A stretch of DNA of 34,103 nucleotides from JBHIBD01 sp046758865 (GCA_046758865.1 JBHIBD010000023.1:1-34103), one strand, 5' to 3'; positions 8,904 through 16,502 are shown, numbered from the stretch's first letter. Notes: generated by a model from the letters alone, not told the origin. A program made the numbers and translations.

Positions 8904-9088
8904 GTCCCCTGGGCAGCGCATTCCGATGTTTCGCCAATGTCTGCCGAAGTGAACTCCGAATCACAGTAAGGGCACGTGAAAAATGTCACGCCTTTCCCGC
9001 ACACAGGGCAACCCGTAGAGGCAGCCTCTAGCCCTTCAGAAATCTCTACTTCCTTGTGGCATACAGGGCAGTTGGCAAGTCTCAACAT
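8900..9088 (-). CDS. Small zinc-ribbon protein with three CPxC knuckles
   Basis: A 62-residue protein with CPVCHK, CPVCGK and CPYCDS motifs, able to hold one or two metals (Zn, or Fe as in rubredoxin). The minus-strand ATG at 9088 has AGGAG 7-8 nt upstream, a good ribosome binding site, which supports a real gene. Its TAA overlaps the flavodiiron TAG on the opposite strand. Flavodiiron proteins often pair with rubredoxin, but the spacing here is not classical rubredoxin (no CxxCGY), so a zinc-ribbon role is more likely. Function unknown. Confidence 0.7.
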   Translation of the reverse strand: MLRLANCPVCHKEVEISEGLEAASTGCPVCGKGVTFFTCPYCDSEFTSADIGETSECAAQGT

Positions 9089-9417
9089 ATCATTGCTCCT
9101 CTGTCTTGTGTAAATGTAATAAAATTAATATCTTATATCTAATTCTAGTATATAGCTTTTTGCCTAGCTGGTCAATTCTTTGGCGGTATTTGAAAGGAAT
9201 TAGGCCCAATGTGGTGTGTTATTCGAGGCAAAGAAGTTTTTTTATTGACATTTAAGATAATATCTTTATAATTTTTCTTCTTACCAACAAGACCTATCAA
9301 CGATTGCAGTATTGGAGTAGCGGTATTTAGAAAGGAGGTGTAAGTTTATTGGGGAAAGGAGGAGGAGTCAAAAGGTCTATAAATATTAGATCTAAGAAAG
9401 GAGGAGGACTTTTTAAC
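9089..9417 (+). other. Divergent intergenic region upstream of hdh
   Basis: This AT-rich gap separates the minus-strand zinc-ribbon gene from hdh. It contains the hdh promoter (9245-9272) with a 13-nt palindrome in its spacer, a leader of about 140 nt, and three purine-rich Shine-Dalgarno-like stretches (9331-9340, 9356-9366, 9396-9408). I see no other gene. An in-frame TTG at 9349 behind AAAGGAGGTG could start an N-terminally extended or short leader product. Confidence 0.65.
9245..9272 (+). promoter_or_regulatory. Sigma-70 promoter of hdh with palindrome in the spacer
   Basis: TTGACA (9245-9250), a 16-nt spacer and TATAAT (9267-9272): both boxes are perfect. The spacer contains the palindrome AAGATA-A-TATCTT (9254-9266), placed exactly between the -35 and -10 boxes where a regulator would compete with or distort RNA polymerase binding. 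The predicted start is near 9279. Confidence 0.8.
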
Positions 9418-11190
9418 ATGCCTAAAACGTTGAAGGTACTGCTAATCCTGGGTGCAGTTGCAGGCCTGTGTTTCTTCTGTTCCTTCAACGGTGGGTTTGA
9501 TAACGATGTGTATGCTGTAGAAATCATTACCCACTGGGTACCCCATGAGGTCTATGGCATGCCAGGTGAGCCAGATGATTCTGGAAAGGTATTCTTCTCT
9601 GGTCTTGGCGCCAAGTACATTGGGGCACCGAAGGGCGGACCGCCCTGGCCTGGAAAGTACAGCAAGTTTTACAGGACATTACCCGCCTATCGCTATTACA
9701 TTCCTGACGGTATGTACAACAGGGATGACCTCCGCCCGTCGAACCCGATAAAGGGTGTTTTCCGTAATGAGCAGTGTGTGGGCTGCCATGAGGTTCTGAC
9801 CCCTGGTATTGTAAGGGATTGGAAGATGAGCAGGCACTCCTCAGTAGAACCTGCCCCGGTGGGTTGTCCTACCTGTCACAACTCTGACCACCAGAAGCTG
9901 CATATGCCCAGCTCAAAGACCTGTGGTACAGAGGATTGTCATGCTACGCAGTACAACCAGCAGAGCGAAGGTGGTATCGGCTCTCACGCATCCTGCTCAA
10001 GTTTCGCCCAGGTAGAGTGCGCATGGTCAATCGAGAGGCCACCGGGAGATACCGCTGGTTGCGTACTTTGCCATACCAGTGCTGAGGAGAGGTGTTCTAC
10101 CTGTCACGCAAGGCACCGCTTCGACCCCAGGACGGCCAGAAAGTCAGAGCAGTGTAAGGCCTGCCACTGGGGTAAAGACCACCGCGATTGGGAGGCCTAC
10201 GATATATCCATTCACGGCGTAGTCTATCAGACTGGTAAGTGGGACCCAACGCTGTTTGATTGGGAAAAGAATCTGTCCGAAGCAGATTATACAGGCCCCA
10301 CGTGCGCATACTGTCACATGCGCGGTGGCCACCACAACGTGCAGAAGCTATCCACGGTATACACAAGTATGGGTATGTCTATGTGTGACCGCGGCGCTCC
10401 CCTCTGGAAAGAAAAGAGGGACACATGGGTATCAGTCTGTGACGATTGTCATTCACCCAGATTTGGCAGAGAAATACTCCAGTGTATGGACGAGGCCGTA
10501 AAGGATGCCGCCCTTAAGTACCGTGAGACCTTCAAGGTTGCAGAAGACCTCTACAGGGATGGCGTACTCGACCCCATGCCTAAGGACCTGGCTCCTGACT
10601 GGTCTGGTCAGCACATCTGGAGTCTCAAGATTGGTGCATACCACGGAAATGAGTTTGGTGGCGGCACGGGCGAGTCTGGTGAGTTCAGGATGTCCAACTG
10701 CTCCAACGTAGAGCGTCTGTGCTTCGAGAGCGTTGGCTACTGGCAGACCTACATCTTCAAGGGTATGGCCCATGGTAGCTGGAACGATGCCACATACTGC
10801 GACGGTTCCTTTGGTATGGACCGCTGGCTGGTGGACGTCAAGACCCAGGCATCCAGGGCCAGGAGGCTTGCAGCCCTTGAAAAGAAAGTAGGCATCACCT
10901 GGGTTCCGGAAGACTTCTGGAGGCATGGTGAGTGGCTCGACCAGCTCACCGGTTGGAAGATTGTCAGGGAATATCCTGGCAAGACTATCTTTGACCTCTG
11001 TCCAGAGCCTGGTTGGCTAGACACGCATCATGCACCGGCAGCAGAGGTGGAGTACATCGAGGGTAAACTCCACGAGCTCGGTATGAAGGCCGGTAAGCAC
11101 ATGGTTCATGAACACGAACACGGTGAGCATGGCACACATGGTGCAGAAGCGCATGAACACGAACCTCCTGGACATACTCACGCCAGGTAG
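9418..11190 (+). CDS. hdh: Hydrazine dehydrogenase (octahaem, HAO family)
   Basis: Oxidises hydrazine to N2 in the anammoxosome and releases four low-potential electrons. The 590-residue precursor has a signal peptide ending near DVYA/VEII. The mature start VEIITHWVPHEVYGMPGEPD matches my memory of Kuenenia Kustc0694. Haem sites run from CVGCH (120) to CDDCH (341). Seven are CxxCH, and the third is CGTEDCH (C169-C174-H175), a CX4CH site that I also recall in Kuenenia. Tyr460 in WNDATYC is the predicted P460 cross-link. The C-terminus is a histidine-rich tail (HEHEHGEHGTHG) that could bind metal. ATG 9418 is chosen for its AAGGAGGAGG site and the signal peptide; an in-frame TTG at 9349 also has a good ribosome binding site. 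It has its own strong promoter and terminator. Confidence 0.96.
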   Translation: MPKTLKVLLILGAVAGLCFFCSFNGGFDNDVYAVEIITHWVPHEVYGMPGEPDDSGKVFFSGLGAKYIGAPKGGPPWPGKYSKFYRTLPAYRYYIPDGMYNRDDLRPSNPIKGVFRNEQCVGCHEVLTPGIVRDWKMSRHSSVEPAPVGCPTCHNSDHQKLHMPSSKTCGTEDCHATQYNQQSEGGIGSHASCSSFAQVECAWSIERPPGDTAGCVLCHTSAEERCSTCHARHRFDPRTARKSEQCKACHWGKDHRDWEAYDISIHGVVYQTGKWDPTLFDWEKNLSEADYTGPTCAYCHMRGGHHNVQKLSTVYTSMGMSMCDRGAPLWKEKRDTWVSVCDDCHSPRFGREILQCMDEAVKDAALKYRETFKVAEDLYRDGVLDPMPKDLAPDWSGQHIWSLKIGAYHGNEFGGGTGESGEFRMSNCSNVERLCFESVGYWQTYIFKGMAHGSWNDATYCDGSFGMDRWLVDVKTQASRARRLAALEKKVGITWVPEDFWRHGEWLDQLTGWKIVREYPGKTIFDLCPEPGWLDTHHAPAAEVEYIEGKLHELGMKAGKHMVHEHEHGEHGTHGAEAHEHEPPGHTHAR

Positions 11191-11227
11191 ATTTGTTCGG
11201 TTTGTATGAGTGTTTTGTAGTTAATCA

Positions 11228-11273
11228 AGAGCTGCACAGATAATAGTAGTTACCTCTGTGCAGCTCTTTTTTT
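11228..11273 (+). terminator. Rho-independent terminator of hdh
   Basis: AGAGCTGCACAGA (11228-11240) pairs perfectly with TCTGTGCAGCTCT (11255-11267), a 13-bp stem with a 14-nt loop, followed by six T. The next gene's start is only 20 nt further on. Confidence 0.93.
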
Positions 11274-11293
11274 GTAGAATGGAGTACACCAAG

Positions 11294-13447
11294 ATGAGGA
11301 TGGCACTGTCGGTCGTTTTAGGCCTGCTTCTGCTGGGCCAGATATCTCCACCAAATGTTCGTGCAGTTGAAAAAGAAAGGGCCCTTCACAAGGACGTTGC
11401 AAGGGATTATTACCAAAAGGGAATGTTTGATGAAGCCGTAAATGAGTACAAAGAGTGGCTCAAGAGGAATCCGTTTGACCCAGAGGCCTTTCTGGGACTA
11501 GGCCTCAGTTACGCGGGTAAGGGGTTGCACAAAGAGGCAGTGGAGGAGTACAAACAGGCACTCAAGTTTTATCCAGACTACCCGGAGGCGCACCTCAAGT
11601 GTGCCGACGCATATTTCCGATTAGGAGATATAGAGAAGGCCACATATGAGTATCATCAGGTAATTAGGACTAGTCCAACCACGGTCGAGGCCTACTACAA
11701 GCTGGCAGTCATACTTAATATGCAGGAAAGACACGATGAAGCAATAGTGCAATGTAAGAGGGCCATCAAACAAGACCCCCAATATGCAGAAGCATATGTT
11801 GCCATGGGGCTTGCGTACTATAAGAACGGCGATTTAGATAAGGCGATAAGGAGCTGCAAAAAATCGTTAGAGATAAAACCAGAGCTAATAGAACCTCATA
11901 GGACACTGGGTTTTGCATATGTTGATAAGGGTATGACTGATGAGGGCATTGGTGAGCTTAGGATTGCAGTAGAAGCTGTACCTGAAGATATAGAGGCGCG
12001 CCTCTGGCTCGGAAACTCGCTGGTCAAGAAGGACCAAAAAGATGAAGCGATAGAGGAATACAAAAAAATTCTTTCAATAAGACCACAGTACGCAGAAGCC
12101 CATTATTATCTTGGTCTAATCTATTATGAAAAAGACCTTGTGGATGAAGCAATCAGGGAATATAAGAGCGCAGTAGAGATTGACCCCAACCATCCTGAAG
12201 CACACACTGGACTGGGAATGGCATTTAGCCAGAAGAGGATGCTTGGTGAGGTTATCTCTGAATTTAAGAAGGCGGTAGTGATAAAACCCCATCAGCCTGA
12301 CGAGTTCATTGCCGCCATGAAGGAGGCCATTAATTTTGACCCCAATAATGTAGAGGCCAATGTCTACCTTGGAATAGCACTAGCCAGAAAGGGTAGATTG
12401 GATGAGGCGATAGACCTCTACAAAAAGGCCATTTCGCTAAGTCGTTATTACGCCGACGCTCATCACCATCTGGGTCTGGCCTATGCAGAAAAAGGTCTTC
12501 TGGAAGAGGCTGCTGCAGAATTCAAACAGGTTATCGCTATAAACCCAAAATACGCAGCCGCCCACAAGGAACTTGCCGCTACATACAATAGAATCGGTGC
12601 GCCTAAGGACGAGTACACAATATGGACTAATGCGATAGAACGGACCCCCAGCGACCCCAAAGCACATCTGGGACTCGGCATGTATTTTCACCGGATGAAC
12701 AGAATCGATGATGCAAAAATGGAGTATAACAAGGTTCTTGAACTGGACCCATATAACGCTAGTGCTTACTATAACTTAGGAGTACTGTACCAGGATCTCC
12801 ACCTGCCGGAAAGGGCCATACCTTACTATGAAAGGTGCATAGAGCTCAAGCCACAGTATGACAAGGCTCATTTTAATCTCGCCCTCGCATTTCAGGACCA
12901 GGAGAGGTACGAAGAAGCGATAAAGGAATACGAAAATGCCCTGCGTATAAACCCTGACTATCCTCAGGGCAGAGTAAATCTTGGCCTCCTCTACTACGCA
13001 CAGGAAATGTTTGACGAGGCCCTCATACACTTTAACAAGGCCCTGGAAGTTAAACCAAACCTGGCAGAGGCCCTCTACCTTGTCGGCATAATCTACGGTA
13101 AAAGGGGGATGCTGGACGAGGCCCTTGAGAAGACCAAAAAGGCGGTGGAACTCAACCCAGGTCACATCCATGCCCATTTTAACATGGCAACTATCCACCA
13201 CATGAGGGGAGAACTAGAGGACGCCCTGAAGGAGTATAAAGAGACCATACAGCTAAACAGAACCTACGCTGACGCCTACTATAATATCGCCAAGATATAC
13301 GAAGAGTGGGGTATGAGAGCAGAGGCAGAAAGCTACTTCGTACAGTACAATAAGGCCAAGGCAACACAACAAGACGCCACCGGGGTACAACGTAAGGTCA
13401 TCGAGGAAGAGCTGTTACTTCCAGACCCAAACGCCTACACAAGGTAA
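11294..13447 (+). CDS. Exported all-TPR repeat protein
   Basis: A 717-residue protein: a signal peptide (MRMALSVVLGLLLLGQ, cleavage near NVRA/VEKE) followed by about 19-20 tetratricopeptide repeats filling the rest. Repeats show the usual W/L-G-Y-A-P-like positions, for example AEAYVAMGLAYYKNGDLDKA, and end ADAYYNIAKIYEEWGMRAEA. TPR solenoids are protein-binding scaffolds. Because it is exported and follows hdh, it may assemble or organise the catabolic complexes, but no partner is visible in the sequence. I chose ATG 11294, with GGAG 9 nt upstream. An in-frame GTG at 11258 lies inside the hdh terminator, so it is unlikely. No promoter fits between terminator and start, so expression probably comes from hdh read-through. 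Confidence 0.9.
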   Translation: MRMALSVVLGLLLLGQISPPNVRAVEKERALHKDVARDYYQKGMFDEAVNEYKEWLKRNPFDPEAFLGLGLSYAGKGLHKEAVEEYKQALKFYPDYPEAHLKCADAYFRLGDIEKATYEYHQVIRTSPTTVEAYYKLAVILNMQERHDEAIVQCKRAIKQDPQYAEAYVAMGLAYYKNGDLDKAIRSCKKSLEIKPELIEPHRTLGFAYVDKGMTDEGIGELRIAVEAVPEDIEARLWLGNSLVKKDQKDEAIEEYKKILSIRPQYAEAHYYLGLIYYEKDLVDEAIREYKSAVEIDPNHPEAHTGLGMAFSQKRMLGEVISEFKKAVVIKPHQPDEFIAAMKEAINFDPNNVEANVYLGIALARKGRLDEAIDLYKKAISLSRYYADAHHHLGLAYAEKGLLEEAAAEFKQVIAINPKYAAAHKELAATYNRIGAPKDEYTIWTNAIERTPSDPKAHLGLGMYFHRMNRIDDAKMEYNKVLELDPYNASAYYNLGVLYQDLHLPERAIPYYERCIELKPQYDKAHFNLALAFQDQERYEEAIKEYENALRINPDYPQGRVNLGLLYYAQEMFDEALIHFNKALEVKPNLAEALYLVGIIYGKRGMLDEALEKTKKAVELNPGHIHAHFNMATIHHMRGELEDALKEYKETIQLNRTYADAYYNIAKIYEEWGMRAEAESYFVQYNKAKATQQDATGVQRKVIEEELLLPDPNAYTR

Positions 13448-13512
13448 AATGTTCGCAAAAGCTGACACATACTCCATAAAGCAGTACCTACCCACCCCTC
13501 AAAGGGGCTATT

Positions 13513-14931
13513 TCACTTAACGTCTGCGGCACAGCGAATCCCGACGGCCTTATTCCTTTCATCTGGTTTGCCAAAAGACCTCTTTGAGCACCTAAGTTGA
13601 TACACTGAATTAGCAAAGAGAGAGCCTCCCCGCATAGACCTCACTCCAGTAGATTTTTCTGGTCCCCTGGGGTTAGAGGTTGGGCCCCTTTTGTAGTAGT
13701 AACGGTCAAACCAGTCGCTGCACCATTCGAGCACGCCGCCAGCCATATCGCGGCATTTATAAACGCTCTCTCCGCCCTCGTAGCTACCAACAGACAGGGA
13801 TCCTGTTGCCCCCCAGTTGACCCTTGAGGCGCTGAAGACGTCGCCCCAGGGAAACCGCCTACCATCGGTGCCCCTTGCAGCCTTTTCCCATTCTGCCTCA
13901 GTAGGAAGCCGCTTTCCTCTCCAGGCAGCGTAGGCATAAGCATCATACCAGTCCACCCTCGCTATGGGGAAATCTGGGTGGTCGAAGTACCTATCTTCAT
14001 ACCACTTATCAGGTGTGTGGTCTTTGTTCTTGGGTTCTCCTGGATAGCACTTGCTGTGGTCTCCGGTCTTACGTATGTACTGCAGAAACTCCCAGTACTG
14101 GGCAGTAGTAACCTCGTACTTGTCCATGTAAAAGGCATCCAAATAGACCTCCCTCTGGGGTACCTCCTCTAACCGTGCATTCCGGGTCATCTCATCGGTG
14201 TATTTACTTCCCATTAGAAAACTACCAGCCGGTATGATAACCATCTCGTCCCATTTGGCCTTATTTTCCTTTAAGGCCTCCGTCATTATCTTGTTTCTTC
14301 GTTCTTCCTTTTCCTGGAACCTTTTCTCTTTCTCCCAAGGCTTTAGGCCAATCTCCGCCTTCTCCAGCATCGCCACATAGCGCTCTATCCGTTCCCTTTC
14401 CTCGGTATTCTCGTACGGTATCAACCTAAGACATTCATCGAGATGTCTCAAGGCCACCTTTTTCTTCCCTAACTTCCAGTACACCCCGCCAAGGTTGTAG
14501 TGCACAACCGGGTTTGACGGGTCCAACTCTTCTGCCTTTAAGTATTCCTCTAAGGCCTCCTCAAATAGCGCCTTTTCTCTCAGTTGGTCTGCCTTTTCCA
14601 GGTGTTCCTTAGCCAAGTCCTTAATCTGGTCTTCGCCGAGCCCCTTTGGGACAGTCTCTACCTTTTCAGCTAACACAGGCTCAAGTCTCTCACCATCGTA
14701 ACGACAGAACGTCTCCCCAGGTATACCCTTACGCCAGCACTGAGGGCAGATAAGCACCGTCTCCACGACCTCAAGTTCCTTACCATCCTTTCCGCAGAAT
14801 TTTACATCTTCCAAATATATCTGGCCACAGCCCGGACACCTCTTTGCCTTCAGTGTTTCGGTCTGAGACCACGCAAAAGGCGTTGATATGCAGATGCTAA
14901 CGACAAATAGTATACACACAAAAAACCTCAT
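13513..14931 (-). CDS. Exported zinc-ribbon / TPR / FGE-like (sulfatase-modifying factor fold) protein
   Basis: A 472-residue product with a signal peptide (cleavage near AWSQ), two zinc ribbons (C32PGC35...FC46; C62PQC65...FC76RYDG), about two TPRs (about 110-175), a charged linker and a C-terminal FGE-sulfatase domain (about 225-470). Family landmarks include MVIIPAGSFLMGS, YMDKYEVTTAQYWEF, RVDWYDAYAYAAWRGKRLPT, EAEWEKAARG and MAGGVLEWCSDWF. In true formylglycine-generating enzymes the RGGS block carries an active-site Cys pair. Here it reads RGGSLFANSVYQLRC, with Ala and Gln at those positions, so sulfatase activation is unlikely. A binding or structural role is more plausible. ATG 14931 has GGAGG 7 nt upstream. 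It converges on the TPR gene and diverges from the 11-haem gene. Confidence 0.85.
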   Translation of the reverse strand: MRFFVCILFVVSICISTPFAWSQTETLKAKRCPGCGQIYLEDVKFCGKDGKELEVVETVLICPQCWRKGIPGETFCRYDGERLEPVLAEKVETVPKGLGEDQIKDLAKEHLEKADQLREKALFEEALEEYLKAEELDPSNPVVHYNLGGVYWKLGKKKVALRHLDECLRLIPYENTEERERIERYVAMLEKAEIGLKPWEKEKRFQEKEERRNKIMTEALKENKAKWDEMVIIPAGSFLMGSKYTDEMTRNARLEEVPQREVYLDAFYMDKYEVTTAQYWEFLQYIRKTGDHSKCYPGEPKNKDHTPDKWYEDRYFDHPDFPIARVDWYDAYAYAAWRGKRLPTEAEWEKAARGTDGRRFPWGDVFSASRVNWGATGSLSVGSYEGGESVYKCRDMAGGVLEWCSDWFDRYYYKRGPTSNPRGPEKSTGVRSMRGGSLFANSVYQLRCSKRSFGKPDERNKAVGIRCAADVK

Positions 14932-14980
14932 TTTTTAGCCTCCAAACGTCTATACGTAACTAAAGCGTCTTTCACAAACG

Positions 14981-14994
14981 AGGGTTTAAACCCT
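14981..14994. promoter_or_regulatory. Perfect 14-bp palindrome (possible operator)
   Basis: AGGGTTTAAACCCT is a perfect palindrome in the 292-nt gap between the FGE-like gene (minus) and the 11-haem cytochrome gene (plus), about 50 nt from the former's start codon. Its position suggests a regulator site for the divergent pair. No regulator is identified. Confidence 0.4.
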
Positions 14995-15138
14995 ACAATT
15001 TACCATAAAGCCCCTAAAAATCAACATACTAAAACGGTCAGTTTGTGGACATGGTAACCAGTCTGGGGGTTCAGCGTTAAGAGGAGGGCCTGGAAAAGGC
15101 CGGGTCTCTGAACAGCTCTATCAACATGCTAAAAATAC

Positions 15139-15168
15139 TTGAAACAAACTACACTGTTGTGGTAAAAT
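15139..15168 (+). promoter_or_regulatory. Promoter of the 11-haem cytochrome gene
   Basis: TTGAAA (15139-15144), an 18-nt spacer and TAAAAT (15163-15168) preceded by TGG (extended -10). The predicted start is near 15175, about 50 nt before the ATG at 15224. Confidence 0.6.
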
Positions 15169-15223
15169 CTGTCCCTTCCATGGCATAAAATATACACCAA
15201 GTCTGACAAAGAGGAGGGTTCTG

Positions 15224-16429
15224 ATGGCAGAAGGTGAGAAGTGTGAATGCTGGTCAACGAAGGCCAAGGAGTGGGCAAAGCAGAATAAGAAGATACTAGG
15301 GGTTGGCCTTGGCGTGTTTCTTCTGGTATTCATCATTGGCAACCTGAAGATGTACCACTACTCCGAGACCAGTGAATTTTGCGGCACACTCTGCCATGAG
15401 ATGGACATACATTACTCCTCCTTCATGGAATCAAAACATCACAATGAACACGTGCACAACTGTCATGAATGTCACGTGGGACCTGGCCTAAAAGGTTTCC
15501 TCCATGCAAAGCTTAGCGATGGTAACCACGATACCTTTGAGCATATAAAGGGCACATTCGCCGATGGTAGGATTATAGAGATTGCAGAAGATAGTATACC
15601 GATAATAAACGGCAACTGCGTGAGATGCCATACCGAGGAATACACAAAAGACGCAACACACCTACCTGCAGTAGCAACAAGTGTACGCAAAATAGGGGAA
15701 GGTGTCCTTAAGAGTCTCATATGTACCGATTGCCACGCTGGTCTAGTACATCCCCATATGCCGGGAGACCTCTTCAAGGTATACACAGAGACCAAAAAGG
15801 CCCACCCCGATGCTAAAATAGAACCTATAGGCACGTATAAGGATGTGGAATGCCTGGGCTGCCATAAGAACACTACCCCCAAGGTCGTGAAGGAATGGAC
15901 TATGGGCCTACACGCCAAGAAAGGTGTGACCTGTGATGCATGTCATGGTAATGACCACAGTATAATCAAAGAAAGGGCTGGCCACGTCCCGGCTAATGCC
16001 TGTGCGCCATGCCATGAGAAGGCCTACGTGGAGTTTAAAGAGTCCAAGCACATACAGGGCCGAGTTGTAGCAACCCTAGCGGGTGAAGATGTTAAGACAA
16101 AACAATTAACCATGTATCTTTGCAAGGACTGTCACCGCTTTAGCATCATACGTCCATGGGACGAGACAGGTGAGGACTGTGGTGCATGTCACTTGGGCCA
16201 TGTATTCTCCAAACAGGAGGCCGTAAAGCCTTCTGCGTGTGAGAAGTGCCACATTGGTGGAGCATTCCCTGACCATTCCCAACTTGATGTGTCGGCAAAC
16301 TCCCTGCACGGTAAGATGTATGATAAGTGGAGTAAGAGGGTGGGGCGTACACCTGCGTGCCAGGAGTGTCATGGCCCAGAGAAGAGCCACAATTTTGAGA
16401 AATTTAGCGTTGTACCTGAATCACTTTAA
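15224..16429 (+). CDS. Membrane-anchored 11-haem cytochrome: NapC/NrfH fused to an HAO-like seven-haem core
   Basis: A 401-residue protein. One transmembrane anchor (about 25-42) is followed by a NapC/NrfH-type tetrahaem domain: CGTLCH at 53 (CX3CH), then CHECH 80, CVRCH 132 and CTDCH 167. The HEM-DIHYSSFMESKH stretch is typical of NapC. Seven more motifs follow: CLGCH 210, CDACH 237, CAPCH 260, CKDCH 300, CGACH 319, CEKCH 339 and CQECH 379. This second half lines up haem by haem with haems 1-7 of the HAO-type protein at 3087. Compare CLGCHKNTTPKVVKEW with CVLCHTVQTPTIVNDW, and CDACHGNDH with CDKCHGNDH. Haem 8 and the helical domain with the P460 cross-link tyrosine are absent. It is probably a quinol-linked electron-transfer or reductive enzyme; the substrate is unknown. 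ATG 15224 has GAGGAGGG upstream. Confidence 0.88.
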   Translation: MAEGEKCECWSTKAKEWAKQNKKILGVGLGVFLLVFIIGNLKMYHYSETSEFCGTLCHEMDIHYSSFMESKHHNEHVHNCHECHVGPGLKGFLHAKLSDGNHDTFEHIKGTFADGRIIEIAEDSIPIINGNCVRCHTEEYTKDATHLPAVATSVRKIGEGVLKSLICTDCHAGLVHPHMPGDLFKVYTETKKAHPDAKIEPIGTYKDVECLGCHKNTTPKVVKEWTMGLHAKKGVTCDACHGNDHSIIKERAGHVPANACAPCHEKAYVEFKESKHIQGRVVATLAGEDVKTKQLTMYLCKDCHRFSIIRPWDETGEDCGACHLGHVFSKQEAVKPSACEKCHIGGAFPDHSQLDVSANSLHGKMYDKWSKRVGRTPACQECHGPEKSHNFEKFSVVPESL

Positions 16430-16502
16430 AAGATTTGTGCTGTAACAAATTCTAATACACACTGGAAAGGTCTTCACCGTTGAGGTGTCTCAAGAATGAA
16501 AT

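Noticed and set aside
14949..14977. Minus-strand TTGTGA-17-TATAGA promoter for the FGE-like gene
   Set aside because: The predicted transcript start would fall within that gene's ribosome binding site, so it is unlikely to be functional.
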